A stretch of 17,065 nucleotides of DNA from UBA7937 sp034419095. Its GTDB lineage: Bacteria; Chloroflexota; Anaerolineae; UBA7937. Of this stretch, positions 5,366 through 13,932 are shown in pieces; the first letter of the stretch is position 1; each line of letters starts with the position of its first letter. A program made the position numbers and the translations under genes. Location: assembly GCA_034419095.1 (NCBI GenBank), contig DAOULQ010000168.1, positions 1 through 17,065 on the forward strand, in the 5' to 3' direction. Below the pieces are notes generated by a model. That model did not search any database. It saw only the letters and a program-made list of their open reading frames with translations, and had not been told where the DNA came from.

Positions 5366-6914
5366 ATTTCTCTCTGCTGGCAATCGAGACGGCCAACCGA
5401 GCCGCGGCGGCATTACTTTCGGCCACAATGGCCCCCGCTGCCTTCAGCTTTGCCACCTGAGTTGAACGACTTTGAGGATCCTCATCAACGCCACACACTG
5501 AGGTCACCACCGGCAGATATCGCCCATCTGACTCTGCCAACCTCCGAGCCTCAACGAGGCTGTCAGCCAAGACTGTGGCTGGGTCGGGGTGAACGCCGTG
5601 TCCGATCACAATATCCAATAGGAGCACTGCCGTCCGGGGATCAGTGGCCTCGGCCACGATGCGCTCCTTGCGTCTAGCAGGCTCCAGCATGGGATGAGGG
5701 ATCCCAATCACCAATTCCTCGACGCCCAAATCAACACAGGTGTGGCCCTGACTGCGATGGGGATCGTCCAATGGGCTGCTCCCCCTTACTTCTGTGTTGG
5801 TGTAGACCGCGTCTACGCCCTCCGCGAGAAGCACCAAGGCTGCTTCGCTGGCCAGTGTCCCACCCGAGAATAGACCTCTCACAAAGCGCTGATCCGGAGC
5901 CAACCGCGATCTTGCATAGACCGCCAGCGACTGCAGCTCATGTTCCTCACCTAGATCCAACTGTTGCGACGTCGGCAGAAGTGCCAGGGCCAGTCCAGCT
6001 GCTCCTTCGAGGGTATATGCCCAGTGTAGGTTGGCTTCATCCAACTTCCGCCTTTCGGCGCCCAAGAAACACAGCACCACAGGTTTGCTACCCGCGGCAG
6101 TTCTGAACACCCGATCCATCACTGCTGGCGCCGCCGGTTTAGAGACCACCACAATCACCTCAGTATTGCCATCTGCCTTCAACCGACGCAGACCTTCCAG
6201 GATAGTAAGGCCTCCTATCCGTGCCCCCACATCATTGGTACCAGTGCCAATGGCGTGACTAACCCCACAACCAGCACGATGGATGAGGCAAGAGACCTCT
6301 TGAATCCCCGTGCCTGAGGCTCCAACCAGCCCCACCGGTCCTCGGCGCACCCGATTGGCGAAGCCAAGCCCCACACCACCGATGATGGCAGTGCCACAAT
6401 CAGGACCCATGACCAGGAGTCCCTCTTGCTGCGCCACCCTCTTTAGCTCCAACTCCTGATGGATGGGCACGTTGCTGGAGAAGATGAACAGATTCAACCC
6501 CCGCTTGAGAGATTCTATAGCTTCGTCGTAGACATACGGCCCCGGGATAGAAAGAGCGACCAAGTTGGCCTCGGGCTGGCAAGACAGGGCCGCATCAAGG
6601 GTCCTAACTACTGGAGCGCGGACCAGTTCGATCTGGGGTGGGCGAGCAACCAGAATTTCCCGAGCCTTCTCGAGAGCGGTCGCGGCTATCACCTCGCTCT
6701 GCGCTACCACTAGCAGAATGAGATCATTGGGCCCAGCGACTTCCAGTTTGGGCGTTATCAAGTTCTGGCCTCTAAGTATGGCTTTATTCTGCTCGGTGCC
6801 CATCATGACCGCTGCCTTTTCGACTCCTGCCATCTCTAGAAGCTGGGAATTGACGCGCATGAGCAGCAAAGAATCGTAGTAACTATTCTCCCTAACGAAA
6901 CCTTGGGTGATCAC
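5364..6914 (-). CDS. fdrA: FdrA family acyl-CoA synthetase-like protein (AllF-like)
   Basis: About 516 residues from GTG 6914. The N-terminus ITQGFVRENSYYDSLLLM is typical of FdrA, which normally begins just before GFVR, so this GTG is preferred. A TTG at 6938 would add eight residues, overlap the upstream gene by 11 bp and lacks a clear ribosome site. The CoA-ligase-like core shows MGPDCGTAI (about 169-177), GLVGASGTGIQEV (about 195-207), SHAIGTGTNDVG (about 219-230) and, in the second half, LFSGGTLASEAA and LLDIVIGHGVHPDP. The fold is related to the succinyl-CoA synthetase alpha/beta chains. In E. coli FdrA (AllF) is a subunit of oxamate carbamoyltransferase with the DUF1116 and DUF2877 proteins, and all three homologues occur in this window. 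It sits 13 bp after the DUF1116 gene. The substrate here may differ from oxamate. Confidence 0.9.
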   Translation of the reverse strand: MITQGFVRENSYYDSLLLMRVNSQLLEMAGVEKAAVMMGTEQNKAILRGQNLITPKLEVAGPNDLILLVVAQSEVIAATALEKAREILVARPPQIELVRAPVVRTLDAALSCQPEANLVALSIPGPYVYDEAIESLKRGLNLFIFSSNVPIHQELELKRVAQQEGLLVMGPDCGTAIIGGVGLGFANRVRRGPVGLVGASGTGIQEVSCLIHRAGCGVSHAIGTGTNDVGARIGGLTILEGLRRLKADGNTEVIVVVSKPAAPAVMDRVFRTAAGSKPVVLCFLGAERRKLDEANLHWAYTLEGAAGLALALLPTSQQLDLGEEHELQSLAVYARSRLAPDQRFVRGLFSGGTLASEAALVLLAEGVDAVYTNTEVRGSSPLDDPHRSQGHTCVDLGVEELVIGIPHPMLEPARRKERIVAEATDPRTAVLLLDIVIGHGVHPDPATVLADSLVEARRLAESDGRYLPVVTSVCGVDEDPQSRSTQVAKLKAAGAIVAESNAAAARLAVSIASREK

Positions 6915-6927
6915 GGAGTCCTGTCCC

Positions 6928-8181
6928 TCATATTCCAACCATTTGACCCATCGCCCGAAGTGCTTTCGTAAAGCACTCCATTGGAGGACGCGCCAGGCCT
7001 ACGCCGATCTGCCCCCCCTGTTTGGCGGCAATGGCGGTATCAATAATCGGCAGGATCCCCGTCCTCACCACTTTGCGAATGTCGATGCCTATTGGAGTAC
7101 CGACAAAGTCCAGGATTGGCACTAGATAGGTATTGTGGCGTCCCACCGTGATCTCAGCCATAGTTTCCTGGTACTGAATAGCATCCTGCGCTGAACCGCC
7201 TACTGCTTTGGCCATGGGGACAGAGGCAGCTAGGGCGAAGGCTCCCAGGCCCATGGTCTCAGTTATGGCACTGTCGCCGATGTCGGCTTCCGCATCCTGG
7301 GGGCCAAACCCAGGGAAGTAAACCCCATCGATCGTAGCTGCGGGACCGGTAAACCAAACATTGCCCAATCCGCTGACCCGGATGCCCGATTCCACTCCAT
7401 TGCGACTTATGGCCGTCACCACGGTGCAATACTCGATATCACTGACCGCATCTGCCGCGGCCTTGGATGCGGCCATAGCCAGATGGAAGAAGAAATGCTC
7501 TGTCTCCGCCAGGAATTGAGCCATCCGGGACAGGTCGTCCTTGTCCCAGCTGGTCCCAACAAGATAGGGCATGATCTTCGCGATAAACAAAGAAGTACCT
7601 GCTACAGGTCGATTGTGGCACTCATCGCCCATGGTCAAAGCACGAGCAATGATCGGTTTCACCGGTAAGCCCCCCATCAGCTCCACCGCTTCTCCTAGTG
7701 CAGGCCCCAGTACCTCCTCGACCCACTTGAGGTTTGCTAGCACTTCCTGATTGAAGGCACCGTAGGCAAGCCGATTCCGGGAGGGACCCTCGTGCACGAT
7801 GATGTAGGCCTCGTTGCCATGAGCTTGATCACGGACCACCATGACTGGCATGGAGGCAGAGGTGATGCCAGTCATCGAGCCGACGGTCTGATGATCGTGG
7901 CAGGGCTCGAAGGCGATTTTGCCCCCCTCGATCATTTCTTCGGCCTGCTCCAGATCCCGGGCCAACCCTTCGTAGACTACAGCTCCTAGTATGCCCCGCC
8001 GTTGGGCGCTACACATGCGGTCCCAACTGATCGGTGGCCCCGCATGAAGAATCAGGTTCCTCCTCATGCCCGGGACGGCCTCCAGCGCAGGCTTGACCGC
8101 CACCCAAATGGGGTCAGAACTCAAGATGATCTCCAACCCCCTCTGGTTGGCTTGCTCGATCTTCGCTTTGATGTCCACCAC
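6928..8181 (-). CDS. DUF1116 family protein (AllG/YlbE-like, oxamate carbamoyltransferase subunit homologue)
   Basis: About 417 residues, the usual DUF1116 length. Recognisable segments are DPIWVAVKPALEAVPGM near the N-terminus, LHAGPPISWDRMC (about 46-58), QRRGILGAVVYEGLA, MTGITSASMPV (about 102-112), TMGDECHNRPVAGTSLF (about 209-225) and GLARPPMECFTKAL close to the C-terminus. The E. coli homologue YlbE (AllG) is a subunit of oxamate carbamoyltransferase. The start is GTG 8181, with GGAGG seven bases upstream; a TTG 21 bases further up would place this ribosome site inside the gene. Its stop lies 13 bp before the preferred fdrA start, so the two are almost certainly co-translated partners. 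It is 65 bp downstream of the M20 hydrolase gene. No disruption is seen. Confidence 0.9.
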   Translation of the reverse strand: MVDIKAKIEQANQRGLEIILSSDPIWVAVKPALEAVPGMRRNLILHAGPPISWDRMCSAQRRGILGAVVYEGLARDLEQAEEMIEGGKIAFEPCHDHQTVGSMTGITSASMPVMVVRDQAHGNEAYIIVHEGPSRNRLAYGAFNQEVLANLKWVEEVLGPALGEAVELMGGLPVKPIIARALTMGDECHNRPVAGTSLFIAKIMPYLVGTSWDKDDLSRMAQFLAETEHFFFHLAMAASKAAADAVSDIEYCTVVTAISRNGVESGIRVSGLGNVWFTGPAATIDGVYFPGFGPQDAEADIGDSAITETMGLGAFALAASVPMAKAVGGSAQDAIQYQETMAEITVGRHNTYLVPILDFVGTPIGIDIRKVVRTGILPIIDTAIAAKQGGQIGVGLARPPMECFTKALRAMGQMVGI

Positions 8182-8188
8182 TGTTCGT

Positions 8189-8193
8189 CCTCC
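8189..8193 (-). promoter_or_regulatory. Ribosome binding site deciding the GTG start of the DUF1116 gene
   Basis: GGAGG lies seven bases upstream of GTG 8181 on the - strand, an ideal spacing. This favours GTG over the TTG at 8202. Confidence 0.7.
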
Positions 8194-8246
8194 CTCTCCC
8201 AAGCCTAAAGGGACATATCCCTACTCCAATACCTAGCCGCTGAGAG

Positions 8247-9458
8247 CTAGGAAACGTCAACATACCGGTTGTAGTCAAAAGCGGTGAGAGTCAAGATCTT
8301 CGCCGTCGCTATGAGATCACTGGTCAATACATACTCGTCTGGGCAGCCTTCCCCATGGGCTGGAGGCCCAAACGAAGCTGCCGGTATACCCAGTTGACGG
8401 AACAGGCGAGCATCACTCGCTGGAAGATACATCCCTATTGGGAACCTACATCCTTCGACCGAGAAGGCAGCTTTGGCAAGGCAGTTGAACAGACGATCAT
8501 CAGGATCTGACCAGTTGGGCTCGGATTGCTGAATTAGTCTCCAACTCAACCCCTGACTCTCTTTCAGCAGCCTATTCACTCGGCCCAAAACCCTTTCACC
8601 GCCGATACCGAGAGGCAGCCGTATGTCTATCTCTGCTCGTGCCAGCTGTGGCCGCAGGTTGATCTTGCTTCCTCCCTGGATGAGACCCACATTGACAGTT
8701 ACCCTTTCCAAAGTTGGGCGATTCTCGCCAGCAGCTCCTACGAGCCTAGCCGGCAGATCGCAGCGCCAGCTGCGAAACTCCTGTAATTCCTCAATAGCGA
8801 AGAGCAGCAACTCCACAGCGCTCTCACCACTTCCAGCTAGAAAGCCTCCTCCTCCCGCTGAGTGAGCGACAACCTCTAGCCAGACCATCCCCTTCTCCCC
8901 ACATCCTATTACGCCATCGTAGAGCGGCTCAGCAGTGATGGCTGCATCTCCCACTAGGCTCGGTCGCTGAGCTAGCAGGTAGGGCGCCCCCTGCCAGCCA
9001 AAGTCTTCCTCAGCGGAAACGGCCAGGAAGTCAATCTGGCCTCTCGTCTCATTCCTGAACTGAGCCAGGACGGCCATGGCCAGCATCGAAGCTGCCAGAC
9101 CGCCCTTCATGTCTGAAGCCCCACGGCCATAGATGCGCCCATCTGCTATCTCGCCACCAAAGGGATCATACTGCCATTCGTCGGCATGGGGAACGGGAAA
9201 GGTGTCCATGTGACCAATCAATGTCAGATGTCGCCCTCGTCCCAAGCCTGTGAGTTGTGCTATCAGGTTAGGCATCTCGGGCTGCGCCACAACCCAATCG
9301 ACTTCCAGCCCTACGCCTTCCAGATAGCTTGCGATGAACGAAGCCACCTCTCTCGTGTCTCCTGGTGGATTGGGGCTACGACACCGGATGAGCTGCTGAC
9401 AAACCTCTATCAGCTCAGCCTGCCGCTTCTCTATCTCGCGCAATAGTTGCTGGTGCAT
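8247..9458 (-). CDS. M20 family zinc metallohydrolase (ArgE/DapE/CPG2-like)
   Basis: About 403 residues from ATG 9458; a GTG 12 codons further up is possible but has no ribosome site. The metal-binding pattern of the M20 family is complete: GHMDTFP (His83, catalytic Asp85), YGRGASDMKGG (bridging Asp116), VSAEEDFG (catalytic Glu150, metal Glu151), ITAEPLYD (Glu177) and GPPAHGEG (His368). The AHSAGGGG segment near residue 198 matches the lid/dimerisation domain. Enzymes of this family use one or two Zn ions to cleave amide, peptide or carbamoyl bonds of small molecules in the cytoplasm. YgeY- and AllC-like members act in purine/ureide breakdown, and others deacylate amino acids or dipeptides. 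The specificity cannot be read from sequence. Its place between the aldehyde oxidoreductase and the DUF1116 gene suggests hydrolysis of an amide or ureido intermediate. Confidence 0.9.
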   Translation of the reverse strand: MHQQLLREIEKRQAELIEVCQQLIRCRSPNPPGDTREVASFIASYLEGVGLEVDWVVAQPEMPNLIAQLTGLGRGRHLTLIGHMDTFPVPHADEWQYDPFGGEIADGRIYGRGASDMKGGLAASMLAMAVLAQFRNETRGQIDFLAVSAEEDFGWQGAPYLLAQRPSLVGDAAITAEPLYDGVIGCGEKGMVWLEVVAHSAGGGGFLAGSGESAVELLLFAIEELQEFRSWRCDLPARLVGAAGENRPTLERVTVNVGLIQGGSKINLRPQLARAEIDIRLPLGIGGERVLGRVNRLLKESQGLSWRLIQQSEPNWSDPDDRLFNCLAKAAFSVEGCRFPIGMYLPASDARLFRQLGIPAASFGPPAHGEGCPDEYVLTSDLIATAKILTLTAFDYNRYVDVS

Positions 9459-9475
9459 CGGAAACCACTGGCTAG

Positions 9476-9640
9476 TCAGGCAACCGCTGGCCACTTTGCT
9501 GCTTTCACGAATACATCATCCTCTGGCAGTGACAGGATCTTCACTTCTGGGCCCGATATGATTCATAGCCCAAAGGGTCCCGGCCCTGCCAATGTCTCCA
9601 CAATGATTATCCCAATGCGTTTCCCGGCCCGGAAACTGGC
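9476..9640 (-). pseudogene. Short degenerate coding-like remnant with an in-frame TGA, between the oxidoreductase and M20 genes
   Basis: On the - strand one frame reads 'KRIGIIIVETLAGPGPFGL', then TGA (9563-9565), then IISGPEVKILSLPEDD and VFVKAAKWPAVA, before a TGA at 9476-9478. The composition looks coding on both sides of the stop, and the terminal TGA lies 17 bp before the M20 ATG, as expected for a small operon gene. No clear start codon with a ribosome site was found. The family was not recognised. It could be a decayed small gene, a frameshifted one, or chance. It has no obvious feature supporting selenocysteine read-through. Confidence 0.3.
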
Positions 9641-9641
9641 A

Positions 9642-11555
9642 CTAGGTTGTCTTCGAAAGTCGTGCCCTTTCCGGCAAGCGACCACGGGCAGCCAACTCGT
9701 CAGCCACCCATGCTATGTCCAATTCAGCCAGTTTGGCCGCTGTTGGAGCTGCCCTCTCTGGATCCCAGCCCAGCATTTGATAGCATGTCACCAGTGCCTC
9801 CTCGAAGGCCTCTTCTTTGATAGCCATCCCAGCAATGGGACCAGAGGGTAATGGTTCAAAGAAACGGTCAGGTAGCCGATCGGCCTCACGCCCTAGACCC
9901 TCGCGTACATTGAAGGCTCGGGCCATATTGTGAGCCCGCTCACCCACCTTCAAGAGCTCCCACAGGTTAGTCTTCCACCCGGTCACTACCCGTACCAGCT
10001 CAACTACCCGGTCGAAGTCAAAGGGCGGGAAATGGCAAATCCCAGCGCAATCGAGAAAGTGCATCCAGTTGACCCAGTAGACATACATACGCACCTTGGC
10101 CGCACTCAGGTTATGCAGAGGCAAGGGGTCAAAGATGCCCAGTTCATGGAGCATAGCCAGGAAGGACGAATCTTGACAGAAATCGGTATCGTGCATGTTG
10201 GTTTCGTGTTCGGCACCCGTGGGTGATAATGCATAGCCAAGCCCCAACCCCTGCTTAAAGCGAGGTGAATGCATAGGTACTTCCTGTCCTTTTACGTGCA
10301 TAGCGTACTTCTGGGCTTGCGTACCCAGCCTCTCAGCGGCACGCCTCGCACCCTCGGCCAGAAGATCCCCCAAGCCCCGCCGGTGAGCGATCATCTCCAA
10401 CAGCGAAAGAGTCGATTCAGCATTTCCAAAACTGATATCCAGGCCATCGGTATCTTTCAAGGTCAATATGCCAGCCTCAAAGCATTCCCGTGCAAAGCTG
10501 AGAACCGCCCCGGTAGAGATAGTGTCCAGGCCATAAGCCGCACAGAGTTCATTGGCTTTACATATGAGTATCAGATCGCTCACTCCGTTGTTGGACCCCA
10601 AGGCGGCCAAGGTCTCATACTCTGGCCCTCCGTATCGAGGATCGATCTCGAGGGGTTCCTGAGCAGCCACCACCCGCTTGCAACGGACAGCGCAGGCGAA
10701 GCAACTCCCTCGCTGCACGAGAACGGAATCTCTCAACATCTCACCTGAGATAAGCTCTGCCCCCTCAAATGAGGTCTCTCGAAAATTACGGGTGGGCAAA
10801 CCTCCGGCAGCATTCAGCGGCAGCACGTCGCCTGCTGTCCCTGTATCGTGCAAATCGGCCACCAGATGACGGTTCTGGACCACCCACTTGGCGAGGGCTC
10901 TCAATCCACCCTCGTCTGACACAGCGATCGGTCGGGCACCCCGCACTGCCACTGCACGCAATCTCTTGGCTCCCATCACTGCCCCCAAACCCGTACGTCC
11001 GTAGAAGTGGCTCAAGTCGTTGGTAACACAGGCAAAGCGAACAAGGCTTTCACCCGCTATACCAATCTGGGCCACCCGGACGTTTGGGTCGTCCAACTCC
11101 TCCTTGATAAGAGCTTGGGCTTCAGCAGTGGTTTTGCCCCACAGATGGGTCGCATCCCGAAGTTCCACTTCACCATCACGTACCGACAAATACACTGGCT
11201 TGTCAGAGCGGCCCTCCACCACAATCGCGTCAAACCCAGCCCGTTTGAGCTCCGCTCCCCAGTATCCGCCGGCCTCCGAGTCCCCATAGATACCGGTCAA
11301 GGGGGACTTGGCTCCAAGGCTGTTGCGACCCGCACCCGAGACCGGCACCCCGGTTACCACCCCCGCCGCGAAGATCAGGAGGTTCTTCGCACTCAGAGGA
11401 TCGATGTCTGGTTCGAGCTCCCTTAGCAGATAGTAGGAGATGAGAGCCCGACCCCCGAAGTAGCGGCGATAGAAATGATCTGCTGGGTGTTCTTCGCCGA
11501 TGCTACCATCAGACAGATTCACTCTCAGGATGCTGCCGTTGTAGCCTTTGGGCAT
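9642..11555 (-). CDS. aor: Tungsten-containing aldehyde:ferredoxin oxidoreductase (AOR family)
   Basis: About 637 residues, slightly longer than the usual 600-620. ATG 11555 is preceded by GGAGG with 5-nt spacing and is preferred to a GTG at 11597, which would overlap the moaD-like gene. Family features are 'GYNGSILRVNLSDG' at the N-terminus, the pterin-binding segment AGRNSLGAKSPLTGIYGDSE (about 75-94) with GGYWGAELKRAGFDAIVVEG, and the iron-sulphur ligands CFACAVRC (Cys285, 288, 292) with a fourth cysteine in AGICHFPPF (Cys507). AORs carry a W-bis-pterin and a [4Fe-4S] cluster and oxidise aldehydes to acids with ferredoxin, or run in reverse at low potential. No separate ferredoxin-like subunit is encoded beside it. 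The adjacent MoaD-like gene is a frequent partner of tungsten enzymes. Its aldehyde in this pathway is unknown. Confidence 0.95.
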   Translation of the reverse strand: MPKGYNGSILRVNLSDGSIGEEHPADHFYRRYFGGRALISYYLLRELEPDIDPLSAKNLLIFAAGVVTGVPVSGAGRNSLGAKSPLTGIYGDSEAGGYWGAELKRAGFDAIVVEGRSDKPVYLSVRDGEVELRDATHLWGKTTAEAQALIKEELDDPNVRVAQIGIAGESLVRFACVTNDLSHFYGRTGLGAVMGAKRLRAVAVRGARPIAVSDEGGLRALAKWVVQNRHLVADLHDTGTAGDVLPLNAAGGLPTRNFRETSFEGAELISGEMLRDSVLVQRGSCFACAVRCKRVVAAQEPLEIDPRYGGPEYETLAALGSNNGVSDLILICKANELCAAYGLDTISTGAVLSFARECFEAGILTLKDTDGLDISFGNAESTLSLLEMIAHRRGLGDLLAEGARRAAERLGTQAQKYAMHVKGQEVPMHSPRFKQGLGLGYALSPTGAEHETNMHDTDFCQDSSFLAMLHELGIFDPLPLHNLSAAKVRMYVYWVNWMHFLDCAGICHFPPFDFDRVVELVRVVTGWKTNLWELLKVGERAHNMARAFNVREGLGREADRLPDRFFEPLPSGPIAGMAIKEEAFEEALVTCYQMLGWDPERAAPTAAKLAELDIAWVADELAARGRLPERARLSKTT

Positions 11556-11560
11556 TCTCT

Positions 11561-11565
11561 CCTCC
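11561..11565 (-). promoter_or_regulatory. Ribosome binding site deciding the AOR start
   Basis: GGAGG lies five bases before ATG 11555 on the - strand. This supports the ATG rather than the upstream GTG at 11597. Confidence 0.7.
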
Positions 11566-11586
11566 AGATACTTGGTAGCCTTCCAA

Positions 11587-11820
11587 TCAGCCCCCACCTA
11601 CTATGGGCAGAAGCCGCAGTTCATCTCCATCCTGGAGACGGTATGTCTCGTCCACTGGGCTACCATTCACTTGCATCACCAAGACCTCTCCTCGGGACAG
11701 GCCTAGCTTCAAAAGAAGCTCCCCAATCGTCAAGGCTTTGGCTATCTCAACGTCCTTCGTCTCCGATTCAAACCCTAGACTATGACGCAATCGACCATAG
11801 ACTTTGAGATTGATCCTCAC
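11587..11820 (-). CDS. MoaD/ThiS-family sulphur-carrier protein
   Basis: About 77 residues with the beta-grasp (ubiquitin-like) pattern: INLKVYGRLRH at the N-terminus, TIGELLLKLGL in the middle, VMQVNGSPVDETYRLQDGDE, and a C-terminal LRLLPIVGGG. The final Gly-Gly is the site that is adenylated and thiocarboxylated in MoaD/ThiS proteins, which deliver sulphur to molybdopterin. Located 31 bp before the AOR gene, it is probably a dedicated tungstopterin synthase small subunit. The GTG start at 11820 has GGAGG nine bases upstream, whereas a TTG at 11841 would put that site within the gene. A role in thiamine synthesis is possible in principle, but the context argues against it. Confidence 0.85.
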   Translation of the reverse strand: MRINLKVYGRLRHSLGFESETKDVEIAKALTIGELLLKLGLSRGEVLVMQVNGSPVDETYRLQDGDELRLLPIVGGG

Positions 11821-11829
11821 CTCGTCTAT

Positions 11830-11834
11830 CCTCC
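11830..11834 (-). promoter_or_regulatory. Ribosome binding site deciding the MoaD-like start
   Basis: GGAGG lies nine bases before GTG 11820 on the - strand, which favours this start over TTG 11841. Confidence 0.55.
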
Positions 11835-11876
11835 GCTCCAATCAGATCTACATGACGCAATCCTGTAGGAGTCCTC

Positions 11877-11951
11877 TCAATATCGTCTTATGAGCTCTTT
11901 CTTGCCCTCTGCTGACAGATCGATTGCGCGCTCCCCGCCCCTGCTGACCAT
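11877..11951 (-). other. Possible 24-codon ORF or gene remnant in the permease-moaD gap
   Basis: The ATG at 11951 opens a short frame ending ERAIDLSAEGKKELIRRY before TGA (11877-11879). The composition looks like the charged C-terminal helix of a larger protein, but no family is recognised and no ribosome site is visible. It may be a leftover of a lost gene or chance. Confidence 0.2.
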
Positions 11952-11994
11952 AGTACTAATATCCGAGACCTATGCCTCGCCTTGGTCAGTGCGA

Positions 11995-12867
11995 TTAAAC
12001 CTGCGCCCGAGTGACCGGGTCCAAGAAATCGCGCATGGCATCTCCCAGAAGATTCGCTCCCAGGGCTATCATCAGGATGGCCAAGCCAGGGAAAGCCGAG
12101 ATCCACGGATACTCCAACAGATAGCGGCGCGATGAATCAATCATACTGCCCAGCTCGGGCGTGGGAGGTCTGGCCCCCAAGCCGATGAAACTGAGACCAG
12201 CCGTCACCAGCAGCACCATGCCGAAATCCAACGTAGCGAGCACTATCACCGGGGCCATACAGTTGGGCAGGATGTGGCGGACCAGGATGCGGAAATCGCT
12301 CGCTCCTACCGTTTGGGCGGCCAAAACGAAGAGCTGGCCGCGCGTGGCCAGTACCTGGCCCCGCACCAAACGCGCGTACCAATTCCACCACACCGCGCAC
12401 ACTGCCAAGATGGAGTTCTCCAGCCCCGGGCCCAGCGCAGCCGCTATGGCTAATGCCAACAGTAGTGGCGGGAAGGCTAGGAACACATCGGTCAGACGCA
12501 TGACGAACTCGTCCACGAATCCACCAGCATATCCCGATATGCCCCCTATGGCGACCCCAAGCGTTACCGACACGAGTAGCACCACACCCACCGCACCGAA
12601 AGATATCCTAGTCCCATACATCAGCCGACTGAGTAGGTCGCGCCCCAGCTCATCTGTCCCGAAGACGTGAGTGACGCTCGGAGGCTGGAACCTCGACTCC
12701 ACGTCTACTGTCACCGGATCGTACGGAGCGATAACCGGTGCCAGAAGCCCAATCGCAATCATGAAGAACAACAACACCACGCCGCAGCAAGCCAGTGGAC
12801 GTCGTAGCCACCAGCGGAGTACTCTCTCCCAACCACCCCTTCCGTTGCCGTCCAACTCAGCGCTCAT
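11995..12867 (-). CDS. ABC transporter permease, DppC/OppC type (peptide/nickel/opine family)
   Basis: A protein of 290 residues starting at ATG 12867. After the first membrane segment (about 24-47) it has the family signature FGTDELGRDLLSRL (about 69-82), then five further membrane segments. The EAA loop AAQTVGASDFRILVRHILPN (about 183-202) contacts the ATPase subunits. The end, 'ANLLGDAMRDFLDP', is standard. It forms the inner-membrane channel with the DppB-type partner encoded 45 bp upstream. The family imports di- and oligopeptides, nickel, opines and other small nitrogen compounds. No ATPase gene follows it, which is unusual; the next gene is moaD-like after about 170 bp. Confidence 0.95.
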   Translation of the reverse strand: MSAELDGNGRGGWERVLRWWLRRPLACCGVVLLFFMIAIGLLAPVIAPYDPVTVDVESRFQPPSVTHVFGTDELGRDLLSRLMYGTRISFGAVGVVLLVSVTLGVAIGGISGYAGGFVDEFVMRLTDVFLAFPPLLLALAIAAALGPGLENSILAVCAVWWNWYARLVRGQVLATRGQLFVLAAQTVGASDFRILVRHILPNCMAPVIVLATLDFGMVLLVTAGLSFIGLGARPPTPELGSMIDSSRRYLLEYPWISAFPGLAILMIALGANLLGDAMRDFLDPVTRAQV

Positions 12868-12912
12868 TCAGAGCCCATCTCCAACAGCACTAGTTCCAAT
12901 GCACTCCACCAC

Positions 12913-13932
12913 CTACCTTCGCACCGCCTCGAAAGTGATCCTGGGGTCCAGCAGCGCGTAGCCGATGTCTACCAGCAGGTTGACTATCACGTATGTCGTG
13001 GCGATGACCACTGTCAGCCCCATAATCACCGGGAAGTCGAGGGCTGTAATGGCATTGACCCCGTAGAATCCGATCCCTGGCCAAGCGAAGATGACCTCCA
13101 CAAAGAAATCCCCGCTCAAAAGGCTCCCCATCTGCAACCCTACGAGGGTAAGGGTTGGCAGGAGGGCGTTTTTCAACACGTGCCCTATGATAACCCGCCA
13201 CTCTGGGAGACCCTTGCCCCTGGCAGTCCACACAAATAGCTTGTTCAGTACATCCAGCACGCTGGCCCTTGTCGCCCTGGCGAAGAGCGCCGCAGAGCCC
13301 ATGGCCAGGGTCACGGCGGGCATCATGAGGTGCTGCAGACAGCTTGTCAGCGCCGTCCAATTCCTTGTCAGGAGGGCGTCCAGCACATACATTCCGGTGA
13401 TCCTGTCTGGGGACGCCAGTAGAAGGTCGAGACGGCCGCGCGCCGGTAGTATCCCCAGGCGCCCGTACAGCACCCATTGCATCATTAGCCCCAGCCAGAA
13501 AACCGGAGCCGAGACTCCGACCAGAGCTATCAAGCGACCGAGCTGATCCAGAAAGCTATTAGGCCTAAGAGCTGAGAGCACACCGATGGGCACTCCCATC
13601 CCCAAGGCCAAGAGCATGGCCGCCAGGGTCAGTTCGACCGTAGCCGGAAGGCGATGGGCAATCTCTCTCACAACCGGTTTCCGCGAGCGGATGGAGATGC
13701 CCATGTCGCCCTTTAGAAGGTTGGTCATGTAGACCATGTATTGTTCAGGTAACGGCCGATCCATGCCCAGTTTACGGCGCAGGTTCTCGACTTGCTCCGG
13801 CCGGGCTAGCATCCCAGCTGCCGCGCGCACCGGGTCCGCGGGCACCACATTGGATATTGTGAAGGTAACGATCGACAGGCCAAAGAGCACCAACACCAAC
13901 CAGCCCAAACGGCGGGCGATGTACCTTGTCAT
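12913..13932 (-). CDS. ABC transporter permease, DppB/OppB type
   Basis: A protein of 339 residues starting at ATG 13932, with GGGAG upstream. It shows the typical DppB start RYIARRLGWLVLVLFGLS, a periplasmic part with LRRKLGMDRPLPEQY (about 51-65) and GDMGISIRSRKPV, and six membrane segments. The EAA loop is TARGKGLPEWRVIIGHVLKN (about 236-255), followed by GDFFVEVIFAWPGIG. It pairs with the DppC-type permease 45 bp downstream, and the solute receptor is the substrate-binding protein at the right end of the window. The MttB-type gene lies 81 bp upstream, between the receptor and the permeases. This insertion suggests that the methyltransferase acts on the imported solute. Confidence 0.95.
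   Translation of the reverse strand: MTRYIARRLGWLVLVLFGLSIVTFTISNVVPADPVRAAAGMLARPEQVENLRRKLGMDRPLPEQYMVYMTNLLKGDMGISIRSRKPVVREIAHRLPATVELTLAAMLLALGMGVPIGVLSALRPNSFLDQLGRLIALVGVSAPVFWLGLMMQWVLYGRLGILPARGRLDLLLASPDRITGMYVLDALLTRNWTALTSCLQHLMMPAVTLAMGSAALFARATRASVLDVLNKLFVWTARGKGLPEWRVIIGHVLKNALLPTLTLVGLQMGSLLSGDFFVEVIFAWPGIGFYGVNAITALDFPVIMGLTVVIATTYVIVNLLVDIGYALLDPRITFEAVRR

Noticed and set aside
9563..9565. TGA as a selenocysteine codon
   Set aside because: No SECIS-like hairpin was apparent just downstream and the flanking peptide does not resemble a known selenoprotein.
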